Origin: Cryptomeria japonica
Lineage: Eukaryota; Streptophyta; Pinopsida; Cupressales; Cupressaceae
DNA length: 64,000 bases
Reading direction: 5' to 3'
NCBI RefSeq assembly: GCF_030272615.1
Contig: NC_081408.1
Coordinates: 765,983,330 to 766,047,329, forward strand
Below the pieces are notes generated by a model that saw only the letters and a program-made list of their open reading frames with translations, did no database searches and was not told where the DNA came from. Below are positions 1 to 10,800 of this stretch, piece by piece. The position numbers and the translations under genes are program-made. Each line of letters opens with the position of its first letter. The stretch's first letter is position 1.

Positions 1-320
1 TAAGTTGAATTGAGATACAACTGTGAACTTTTACCCCACAATAAAGTGTAATTAGAGGTGAAAAAGTGTCATACTTTTCCCATGTTCTATGGACACTCAA
101 CACATAGGGATAATTATAAGAGGAATTCATATGTGGAATTTGTATATATGCCCTAGATACCTTATCTCAACCTAGTTCTAAATTGCAACTCTCTTAAGTC
201 GGGTAGTAGCATAGAATATAGTGTTTATGGTGAGTGGGTGCTAGCTTTGTGCTAAGGTAACAAGGTATTTTGCATGTTGTAAACATACTATTAGTTTTTT
301 TTTTTTTTAATTTCTATTGT
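1..320. other. anonymous intergenic sequence
   Basis: No coding region or recognisable repeat is visible. The stretch is AT-rich and ends in a run of T (about 297-308) just before an LTR-like block. Confidence 0.4.
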
Positions 321-998
321 TGATGAAGGATATGAAATTATTCCTTGGATCTCAAAAGCCCAACCATAAGCCAAAATTCCAAGTTTAAATCCAACATCAA
401 TCAATGGAGCTCTTCCCTATGAAATGCAAAATAGATCAAACAAATAAACAACTTCAACTACACATTCAATGAACGCTTGACTCCAATGCTTTCCTATCTT
501 CCAAGATCTCACATTTAGAACTTTAGTGCTCTTAGATTTTTGCACTACACACAAGTGGATAAGGAAGAATGGAATGGTTGATTGACAATCATTGAAAACA
601 AATTACTAAGTATTGTAAAAGATTTCAAAATGACATTATGACAAGATGTTTCAAGAAGTGAGAGCAACAAATGCGAGAAGGAGAGATTTTATAGCCATCC
701 TCATGGGAGAAACCAAGTTGTGGGGAGAATATGGGATAAAGGAGTTAGGTAGATAGGTAAGCATTTGTCCCACATTCTCTAAGTGGGTATGATTGGAGAG
801 GAAAGAAGGGGCTAAATAGGATGAGGTTAGGACATAGTGAAGATTTGTGAAAGAAAAGTTAATGAATTGGATAAATGAATGAATTGAATAAAGAAAAATA
901 CTAATGAATTAATTAGATAGAAAAAAAAATAGATTTAATTAATAGAGGAGTTATGATAAGTATGAGGACAAATTTGATGAAATTTTAATGTGTCTACA
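321..998 (-). mobile_element. old LTR-like block, gypsy type
   Basis: Read on the minus strand, the block begins TGTAGACACATTAAAATT, very like the first bases of the intact gypsy LTR that ends at 33625. An AT-rich stretch with AATTAATT motifs follows, then a TATA-like TATAAAAT at 694-687 set in GGCTATAAAATCTC. That is the same layout as the intact element's U3. On the plus strand the block would begin TGATGAAGG at 321, compared with TGATGCTCT in the intact LTR. The flanking five bases (ATTGT and ATATA) do not match, so the left edge and the solo-or-terminal status are uncertain. No PBS or PPT is clear at either side. Confidence 0.4.
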
Positions 999-1573
999 AT
1001 ATAGCCTATCACTCTCTTAGCTATTCATTCTTGCTTTCTTACTTAAGAGATGCAATATTGGTATCTTCTCTAGCCAAGGCCCCTATTGATTCCCCTATCT
1101 ATACTAGCTTAAAAAATATAAATTATAGTATTTAAGAATGTATTTTTACCATTTTTCTCTTTTTTAAAAAAAATATTGTACTATTGTGTTTTTTTTTTAA
1201 TTAAAAGTTAAATTATCTTAATACAAAATAAAAATAAATAGAAGTATAAAAAGTGCAAAAGTATAAAGTTAATAATTAAAAATAATGTTTATAAAATTTA
1301 TAATAAAACAAAAAAATAGATTTAATAAAAAAAAAAATCAATAAATTAAATTATAAATTAATTTATTACAAATTAACTTATAAAACATAAAATAATACAT
1401 GATAATTAGAAGGTCCCGATGATGCTTCTTAGCATCACTCGGTTTTTCTTATATGGATGTCATATAGGGGTGAGCAAGCTATTAATATGGGTCAACCAAT
1501 GATAGTCTTGGATTTATAATTGCAAAAATGTTTTTAACTTAAATTTGAATTTTCTTAAAAAAAATATTTATAT
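999..1573. other. AT-rich intergenic sequence
   Basis: Very AT-rich with long A and T runs, notably 1140-1400. A segment near 1415-1450 (GATGCTTCTTAGCATCAC) resembles the 33-bp repeat at 5867-5932, so a shared old repeat may lie here. No gene is seen. Confidence 0.35.
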
Positions 1574-1762
1574 ATGGATATCCCACTAAGGAGGAAGAAG
1601 ATTGATTCCAAGTCACTCCATTTTATCTTTTTGGGGTACAATATTACCTCAAAAGCTTATTATCTTATTAATTCTTTTTTAACTATTCATGATATTTCTA
1701 GACCTAAAAATGATGGTATCAATAATATACCTAATGATAGTACTTCCTTTTTATATCCATAG
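1574..1762 (+). pseudogene. Ty1/copia integrase C-terminal scrap
   Basis: A 62-residue open stretch contains KKIDSKSLHFIFLGYN followed by SKAYYLINSF. This matches the usual copia pattern after the integrase core, in which KLDPKS, then CIFLGY, then SKAYRL precede the conserved ISRDV segment; here the last part reads HDISRPK. No other copia domain adjoins it, and both flanks are AT-rich noncoding DNA. It is an isolated relic with no likely function. The match is by motif reading only and the fragment is short. Confidence 0.45.
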
Positions 1763-2657
1763 ATTCATGGTTTATTCATGATATATTTATGAGTAGCTTA
1801 GTGGTTCGTACTTAATTGATGAACATATTCATTAAATAAGGTATTAAGGGTAGAGAAGGTAATTATGTTAATGTTTTATCTTAGGTACTATCTAGGTGGA
1901 GGAATGGAAGGTGTTGGGCTCAATTTAAGGATAATTTGCATAAAAAATATAAATTTAATTTATTTTTTTATTTTTTACATTAATGAGGTCACAAATAGGT
2001 GTTGATTAAAAGTTATTTACATCTGAATTGCATATATATTTGTTTAGTTCTAATTGGATGAAATGATGAAAGAGTTTGTAAATTATATAAGAGATACAAG
2101 TTTTTTACAAATAGGGATTTGATCCATATACACATTTCAGAACAATGTATTTGATAAATGGAAAATGATTCTCCTTGTGAGTATCCATCAAGAGGGTCTC
2201 ATACATCAAACTAGTACTTAGTTTGGTAATGATGTCAAAAAATACTCTACCTAGTTTGTTTACACACACGCACACGCGATATCATGAGTGAAGTTTTTTT
2301 TGTGCATAGATGTGAAATTGGTGAACAAATATATTTCTAATTCTTACTATGTGCCCTACACATTTAAATATTAGCTTATTTTCTTGATCTAAACATATAC
2401 AAGTTAATAAGGTTCACATATTTATATCAAATAGTTAACCATAAGTTTTTCACTTATATTCTCCTTTAAAGGTCAAATTAAAATATTATAGTGTGAAAAA
2501 AATAATCTATTTTATTTTCATCATCTAAATTATAAAATATAATTCAATTTTTTATTCAGAGATGGGTATATAGTGATGGAAGTGAAATTTTTGAAGGCTA
2601 TAAATAAATAGGGGTATAGAAGATATCATTAAGAAAAGGTTCTTGCTATATATAGTA
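1763..2657. other. intergenic sequence without gene
   Basis: AT-rich. There is a short CA/CG microsatellite-like run near 2262-2278. No coding region or bounded element is visible. Confidence 0.35.
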
Positions 2658-2674
2658 AAATTTGGGGACATTTG

Positions 2675-2886
2675 TCCAAGGGGTTGAGCTTAACTGGTTA
2701 AAACACTGGGTTCTCACTGTGGAGACCCAAGTTCAATTCCCAATAGGGACATCTAAAATGAATTCTAAGATATGACTCTTGGCCTTCCATAAAAATAGGG
2801 AAGGTCTAGGGTCAATCTAATCAAACATAATAATAATAATAATTCAAAAATACTACGACTTCGGCCTATTACCTACCAAAATAAAT
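2675..2886 (+). mobile_element. tRNA-derived SINE with 17-bp target duplication
   Basis: A 212-bp element with a tRNA-like head. The A box is GAGCTTAACTGG (2686-2697) and the B box AAGTTCAATTCC (2729-2740), at normal tRNA spacing, so it carries an internal RNA polymerase III promoter. The body is unrelated to tRNA and ends in simple AATAAT and AAATAAATA sequence. It is flanked by 17-bp direct repeats at 2658-2674 and 2887-2903 that differ at one base (AAATTTGGGGACATTTG and AAATTTGGAGACATTTG). Long target duplications of this kind are typical of LINE-mediated insertion. It has no coding capacity and would depend on LINE enzymes. The family name is not known to me. Confidence 0.78.
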
Positions 2887-2903
2887 AAATTTGGAGACAT
2901 TTG

Positions 2904-5139
2904 ATAGGAATTATACACTAGGAATGGATATAGAAATTTAACATGTAGGTGTAAGATAAAATTAAGGCTATTATTTAAGATTTAGCGATCAAATGTGATT
3001 TAGGATTAAAAAACTAAGTGAATCCTGTGGTTATATTTATCATTGATCTTTTTTATATGTTGATATTCTTTCCATTCTTTTCACTTGATCTTGCTACTTG
3101 GGAAGACATATTATTTCACTTTTTAGGTTATATGTCTTCATGATTTCTCTTTGGTGGTTAAAACATAATGACATTTTTATCTACATATTTTATTCACATT
3201 ACGGGCGCACATATGTAAGCATGCACATGGTACATGGGTTAGTGCCAAAAAATGGAGGCCAAAAATGTGGAAGAAAAATATTTCAATTTTTTTTTTATAC
3301 AAGAATATCCTTGGTCAACCTAATCTAGATATTTAGTTGGGAAAATATGTCTAAATCTTTCCAAGTATCTTATACCACTAGATATTAGAACTATTATCAT
3401 GTTTGGATACAAAACTTGAGTAGATATTGAATTTTAATGGATGTTTCATTATACAAGTTTGAATTATTTATATTTTGTTTACTTTGGTTTTTAGATTAAT
3501 TTGTTGAATTAAAGATTTGGATCTACATCCACAAACATGATAATAGACATTGGTGAGCTCCACTTTAGCTAATATGACCAATGAATTTATTTTACTAGTT
3601 TTTAACAAAATTAATACTTGAGTCTTTAAAATTTACAATATCTATTTTTAATAAGAAATTTTTTTTTGAATTTTTTTAATTTATTTATCATTTTTCAAGC
3701 ATAACGTTTCACAAAATCAAAATTTTTATGTTTGATTGTTTTTTAAGAGCTTTTGATTGAGACATCCATTAAAAAAATTATGCCAATCTAGGAATTATAC
3801 TCTACACACTAAAATGCATATACTGTTATGATTAATTTAGGTGACTTGTTAAAGTGGACTAAATGAGGGCTTCAAAGTTTTACCTTAATCCTATTAAATA
3901 ATTAATAATAATCACATGTTTTGTAAAAATAAAAATATCCACATTCAAAATACTTACATTCACTATTCCTAAAGCATCTATAGATGCATATATTCTTGCA
4001 TTTGTCAAAGTGAAAAAAATTGTGCACCTTTTTTATTACAACTACCATATGGTCATTGAAATAAATTATGCATTTGAAAAATAGAAACACAATAAACAAA
4101 TTTTATCTTTTTACACGACATTCATATCATATTTAAAGCCGCACATAATTATTCATTCTATTTTCAATTTTATTTTTCATATACTGGGAGCATATACTTG
4201 TTCTAGTGCTTCAAATTACATAAATTTTATATACTTAAAATTAAATTTTAAGCACACTAGTGTGTCTCACTTTCTATCATTATTAGGCCACTAAGATTAG
4301 TATGTTTCATTCAACACGTCTATCATACCAAATAAATGGTAAAATATTTAACATTGTGTAAACTAATAATTTGTAAAGTTTATCATGTAGATTCAATTTA
4401 TAACTCTTGAATTGAAAAAAAACAAAAAAACAAAAAAAACAAAACTATTTTTTGTTATTTTTCAATAATTTCTCATTTTTAATTTTTAATTTATTTTTAC
4501 TGGGGTCTTGAATAGAGGTCATTATTTTTTTAAATAGACCACATTGAACATGTAACACATTTTTCAATTATTTTAGAAAAAAATCAAAACCAACACATAA
4601 ATGAGACACACTGTCACTATTTTATTTATTTCTACTTTGACATGGATGCTTAATTAAATTTAAATGCACATGAAATAATCACAAAATGCAATAGAAAAAA
4701 AGGCACACTTTTACACTTTTCCCCTCATTTTAAATGGATGTATCTAATATATGGTATTGACACTCACTTGGTCATTTTTGGTGCACATGTGACCTTAAAC
4801 TTGAATCCATCTCTTTTTCATGCTTTCCTATCTAGTTTCAAAGCATTTTGATTCAATTTCTAGAGCATTACTAATCATGGACAAAACCACATTTGTGCTT
4901 CTATCCCCCGTACCAGATGATAGCTATAACATCATCGCCCTATTTTTAAGTGTTACACATTAAGAAGTGCACAAAGGTTTTGAACTTTAGTTTTTAACGC
5001 ATGAATTTGAAGCATCACACAATTTCATTTTAATAATGTAAAATCAATATAATTAACATAGGATTGTCTTTAAAGGAATCACCCTATTTAATTTCAAATA
5101 TGGATAATCTATCAATATAATGAAGATAACACACTTACA
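2904..5139. other. intergenic sequence without gene
   Basis: About 2.2 kb of AT-rich sequence. Open stretches here are short, lack recognisable motifs and are broken by A/T runs. No LTR ends, tRNA-like heads or tandem arrays were seen. Confidence 0.35.
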
Positions 5140-5634
5140 TTATATTGTGTTGGTGTAAATTATGCTTCATAACTTACACTTTACTTAAGTTGACTTAGGA
5201 TAATGCATTCATTGTAGTTTGCATATGAGACACTTAGGGAATTGCACATCTAGGGAAGAAGCTTGTAGGAGAAATTCCACCTTTTGTGGTGTTATCTTGT
5301 TATCACATTCCACCTTTAGTGGGTGATCCACCTCTTGTGAAGTATTCTATTATTTCTCCTACCTACCCTTGTATCTCATTAAGCCACATGTCATGATTGT
5401 GTGCTCACATATCCATATGGCCTTGCCTTTATAAGCAAGTTCATCTACATTGTATGTAATTTTTGATGATCAAGTTGATGGTATTTTGCATCTTGATGAG
5501 AATAAAATTTATTCTTGTCGCATTTATTCTCTCTTATGTGCTACTTATTTGGCCTCTAGATCTTGGGTTGCTATAGGAAAATTCTTTCAAATCGTATTAG
5601 CTACTGTTGTATTAATTGTAGGTTCAACTATTAT
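5140..5634 (+). other. possible copia-type LTR fragment
   Basis: The stretch has an LTR-like look: TGTAAATTATGC at its left, and CCTTTATAAGCAAG (TATA-like, about 5426-5439) followed by a T-rich tract. No matching second copy, PBS, PPT or target duplication was found, so this is a weak suggestion only. Confidence 0.22.
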
Positions 5635-5820
5635 ATTCTACTCTCTACAAGATCTGATGTCTCTATTTATTTATTTTTGTTTTGATTATCATTGAATAAA
5701 TCTAACGTCCTAATTATTAGAAAAACTATCACATTCTACTCTTTCTACAAGATCCAATTTCTCTATTTATTTATTTATATTGATTATTGTCAAATAAATA
5801 TCTAAGATCTTAATTATTAG
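5635..5820. repeat. 98-bp tandem duplication, two diverged copies
   Basis: Two direct copies start with ATTCTACTCT at 5635 and 5733. Both continue through CTACAAGAT, CTCTATTTATTTATTT and a shared TAATTATTAG. They differ by scattered substitutions and small indels, so the duplication is not recent. Confidence 0.6.
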
Positions 5821-5866
5821 GAAGGAAGTTGATTGCTATTCTCCTCTATCATAATCCCTATCAATG

Positions 5867-5932
5867 ATGCTTCTTAATACCATTTGATTTTTCTTACACA
5901 TGCTTCTTAATACCATTTGATTTTTCTTACAC
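5867..5932. repeat. 33-bp perfect tandem repeat, two copies
   Basis: Two adjacent identical units (5867-5899 and 5900-5932) begin ATGCTTCTTAATACC and end TTTTTCTTACAC. A diverged relative lies near 1415-1450. Confidence 0.8.
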
Positions 5933-7556
5933 AAATAACATCTAAATGAAGATTTTTACAAGAAATAAAGTTTATTTTTGTCTAATCTTGTACAATTGTG
6001 ATTCCATCCATCTCAAGTCTTACACATCACATCGAGTTCAAAATCCTAGTTTCCAAATTCAATTACTAAAAAATTACATAACATTAATTAATGACATTAG
6101 AATTCCACAATCCATTATGTTAGCTATCTACTTTTTGAATTTATACTCTTACACAATCAAATACAAAACATCATAGGTAACATTATATTAATTTAAAAAT
6201 GAACTCTCATTTATATTTATCAATTAAATTAATTTTTTTATCCCAAATTACTCAATCATTCTCAATTCAATAATTCATTTGAATTTAAATTGTATTTAAT
6301 TAATGTCTGTAGGACTTCAAAAAGAAAAACCTTTTCCTTTCTGAGTTAAGAATGTCCATTCTAATGATGTGGAAACGTACAATCTCAATTCCTAAGAAAT
6401 GAAACAAATAAATTATTAATAGATACCTGTCAACTCGCAAGGAACAAAGAGTCGAAATCGGCAGGTGCATGCAACTTTAAAAGAAGAAATAATGTCGATT
6501 ACAGGAACGAATGTTTTGGCTACGTGTCTAATTGCCATAAACATTCTATTCAAAATATATGAATATAAATGGGTCTACAGCTCTAGGGCAATCTTGAAAG
6601 ACGAGCTCTTCATAGATAAAAACATTGCATGAAATCTTATGCGGATCTCTGCATGCAACGGATAAATCAATACATTACGTCTTGTTTTCGACGAGATAGT
6701 CTGTAATCATTGCTCAAACATAGAAACCAAAAAATGAATTAATGCTTGCATTACCCTGCGTAGATTATCATTTCTTATCCATCACTACATATAAGCATTA
6801 TTCATTTCATATATAAAACATTGATATACGTAGAAGAATACCAGTCATAAGTTTTTCTCTGGTTGGAGAGGAAATAGCAGTTGATATATTGGTAAAGTTA
6901 GTATATACATTTATAATCTCTCTTTACCCATTTAGTCGATTTCACAGTTAAATATGTTGGCCAAATTGCTTGGACGTAGGTTCTGTGCAGGAAACTTATT
7001 GAGAAAGATAACTGTTAAAAGATGAAATGGATGGAAAACAAGTGTCATATTTTTAATGTGATGGAAAATTTGAATTAGACGTTATCGTTTTGTGTTGATT
7101 CTCATGCAGTCGTTTTCGAGCAATCTCAGCACAGAAAAAGTAGAAGGCTGCAGTGAAAAGTCAACATATTGCTTTTGCTATGAAAAGTGCAGAATATAAG
7201 TACACGAGAACCAAAATATGAACTGAGGAAATTTTTCAAACAGATAGATACTTCCAAGAAATCAAGCATGCACTTCGCAATAATTTGTTTGGCTGTATTA
7301 AAATGTGTTTGTACAATGCTTGCATTTGGAGCTGAATGCTGGCTAAGCCAGAAAAATAAAGTAGGATCAGTTGATTTCCCCTAGATAGGATCATTTGATG
7401 TCCCCTTAGATATTCTTATAGGGACCGTCATATACATTATTCTGTTAGAGAATTTACAAAATTCTAACGGAGCCATTGCAAATCACATTGAATGCATGGA
7501 AGGCCTTGTGCTTCAAAATTAATCAAGCATCTGAATATCCACAAAATTTTGCTTGA
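5933..7556. other. gene-flanking sequence 3' of the AP2 gene
   Basis: From about 6300 the sequence is less AT-rich and looks unique, as expected near a gene. A 65-codon plus-strand open stretch at 7187-7384 has no recognisable motif. No repeat or element edge is visible. Confidence 0.35.
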
Positions 7557-7562
7557 TTTATT
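7557..7562 (-). terminator. candidate polyadenylation signal
   Basis: The minus strand reads AATAAA at 7562-7557, about 240 nt beyond the AP2-gene stop codon at 7804. Plant signals are loose, so this is only a plausible end of the 3' untranslated region. Confidence 0.3.
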
Positions 7563-7803
7563 CATTTAGATAATTTCATTGTTTTCGGTCCATCTAGCTT
7601 CTGCAGAAGAACATCAGTTGAGCAAACAAGTCTTCCAGTGCCAAAACCTACAGCCTTAGACCCTTCCAAAAATGATCAAAATAGGGAGCTAAGGTGTACA
7701 TGACAGACCATAATTTGATCACCCAGTAACCCAAAGAGTCCAGTCATTCTTTGGTTTAGACAGCCTATAAAGGACTGCTCCAGTGATGTCAAGCGGGTTG
7801 TGG

Positions 7804-10800
7804 CTATGAATCACTCCACACAGTGAAAACAGGAGCTGTATGACACACTGCCAAATTAGGCCTTGGTCCAATGGTCTGAACAGGAGGTGTCATCCAGTTG
7901 TTGTACACAGGACTTTCATAGTTAGCTTTGACCAGTGCTTGTGAATGCTGTGGTAAGTAATATAAACCTCTTGCATAGGGGTCTGAAGATATCATACTAT
8001 CATAAGTGGAAGAGGGTTTTGAACTGCTTCCCCCATTGTCACTAATGAAGTGAGGAGCTCTAGCATTATCTGCTACTGTTATTGGGGATGGCATAGTTGA
8101 ATTGGACATGAACAGACCGTTGCACATGAATCCTGAACTATTGGAGGCTGAGTTAGCGACATCAACCGGAGCAGAAGATTCCAAACTCATAAGATTGTGC
8201 AGCACAGAAGCATTTGATTCCATGATTGATGGCTGAAGAAAATTTTGAGTGGTTGAGTGCAATTGCATTTGCAAGTCTTGATTATGGGTATTGTGCTCCT
8301 GCTTGCACCACCCAGCCCTCTGTTGATTATATGCATGCTGCTGAAATGCAATCATAGGCCATCCAGCATGTCCACTTGGGTAGTTACCATGAGCATTGGC
8401 GTAACTGGTTAAGGTGTCTGTGATTTGTGAATTCATATCCTCATCTGTTCGACAGCCTTCAACACTTAAATCAGATATATCAGCTTCCTTGATCCGTTTT
8501 GCAGCTCCTCCAATGGGTAATGTGCTGCTTTCAATTATACTATTCACATCATATCTGCTCATATCAAAATTTGTGACAGCATTGAGGCCTCTGAATTTGA
8601 TGGCAGCAATGTCATATGCTTCAGCAGCCTCTTCTTGTGTACCTGTGAAATTAACTCAATCAAGTGAGAACATGAAATGAAAAAACCATTCATGTCCCAT
8701 TGGTTTCCTTTGAAGATGTTTAATGCCATATCATAAAACCATAAAAGATTAGTTGTTATTTAGACATAAGGAGAGCAAACTTACTGAATGTTCCCAAATA
8801 TAGATCTTTGTTTCCAGCTACTCTTCCAATTCTAGCCTGCCACCTTCCGTGCTGGTGGTGCCTGTTATGTACAATCAATACGAAACCAGTGGCAATCAGA
8901 TCAAATCCATTAATGATGATTACGAAGACTTAAAATGTTTGATAATATATAACAGCATTGCTAACTTTTCTGCTTCAAATCTAAATGGTTTGAAATGAAA
9001 ATATGTTCAGGGGTTTTGACTTTATCCCAGCGATTCATTTGATTTTTACACTAACACTTAGTCAGTAATACTAGACATCTGTACAAAAACTCATTTTCAT
9101 GTTTTATTCTGGACTTATTTTTATATAAATGTTAATAATCTTAAACTGAATTGTTTGTTCGATTGCCTCATAGGTAACATGAGTAGCTTAAGAACACAAC
9201 CTTGACAACAATTTCTCATCATGACTGTGTTGAATAGATGAAAAGCAGACGGTGATAACAATAAAACAAATCAGCTTTGGTTTTGAACGTATATTTATTT
9301 GAACAGTTTATATAATTAACTTGTGAAGTTTGCAAACCATTTAAGAAATAAATTATACAAATATGTTTAAAAAAAACCCAAAAGAAATAGTTTTCATTTA
9401 TGCTATGACTTGTAAAGAAAACGTTGAGGAACCATTAATATTGTTTTATTCTTCAAGGGAAATAAGTAGTAGAATGTTTGCGGTTGAGCCTTTTCTACTA
9501 AAATTATAGTTTCATGCTTCCTAAAGATATATATTCTCTAAAACATAAAGATTGTGATATTTAATATGGATTTCTGCTAGTCTAAGGGATGTATTATAAA
9601 ACAAACTGTTTGATTTGAATTCTGAGCTATGAGCAATTTTTAACATTCTTGCAGCCAAGTTGGATAAAATTTTGGTTAATGGTCAAGTAAATGAATATCA
9701 ACATGTGTAAAAGGCTCAGCCATGTTAACAATAAGAAATTATTTATCTGAACTAAAATAAAATTCCTTGGACTTCTAATCGACAACAATTTATAACCTAA
9801 TCTATGGTAATATTTATATGTCGGCTTCTTAGTGCCATCTTAGGATATTTATGCCTTCTGCTCTAAATTGCAGACAACGTGCAGAGAAATTAAGTATTAT
9901 GAGGAAGCTTACAACTGCATATTATTGGGAAGTGGCGAAATACCAACCTGGTTACTCCACGGTACATTGACGCTCCTCTAGAAAATCCACTGCTCTTTCT
10001 ACACAGTACAAAATATTACCGAAATCAGTAAAGATCTAACAATAACAGAAGGACTGCATCTTATGGCAAATAGGCATACCTTCTCAGAGATGCAACGTAT
10101 TCTTGTCTTGTCATATGTTTCATTTCCTCAACCTCTTTCTCGTAATTGTTAATCTGCCATAGAAACCCAAGTTTGTCATTTTCCTTGATACCCAGAAATA
10201 TGTTTCAAAAACAAACATAGACCATTGTATTATAATCAGTAGCTAGTCGAGCCAGAATAATTTCTACCTTGAAGCAATTAATCTTGCATTAGTAGATTCA
10301 GTACTTTTTGTTTTGTAAGATCAACATGTGATGTCCACTTTAAAATATTATTTCAAAAAGTACAATTTAGTATACCATTCCACTTGCTTGCCTCCTATAA
10401 AAAAATAAATTATGTTCTACATTAAGAACTTCTTTCTCAACAGACATTATTCCATTCCTTCATATCATTTCTTACCTTTCTTAATTTCAACTACTCCTCT
10501 TAGTGATACTTTGAAGGCTGATGGGCCATATTTAGAAGACCTATAGGGTAGCTTCTTTAAATCTTGCCATAAGTTAAAAACTTTTTAAACGCTTGTCTTA
10601 TAATATAGGGTAGCTTCATTACTTCTTGAACTCTGTCTATTCCTCCTTAGAATGAAAGGGACAAGTGCCAGTGCTAGTTATATGCGTCTGTGGGAAAACT
10701 GAATTGAAAGGAAACATGCAGTTGCTAGTTTAAATGTGCCCATAGAAAACTAGAATGAAAATAAATAAATTCAAAATCCGAGTCATACTGGAAAGTTGGT

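Noticed and set aside
2675-2760. tRNA gene
   Set aside because: A and B boxes are present, but the sequence does not fold into a full acceptor stem and continues into a 212-bp body with a target duplication, so it is a SINE.
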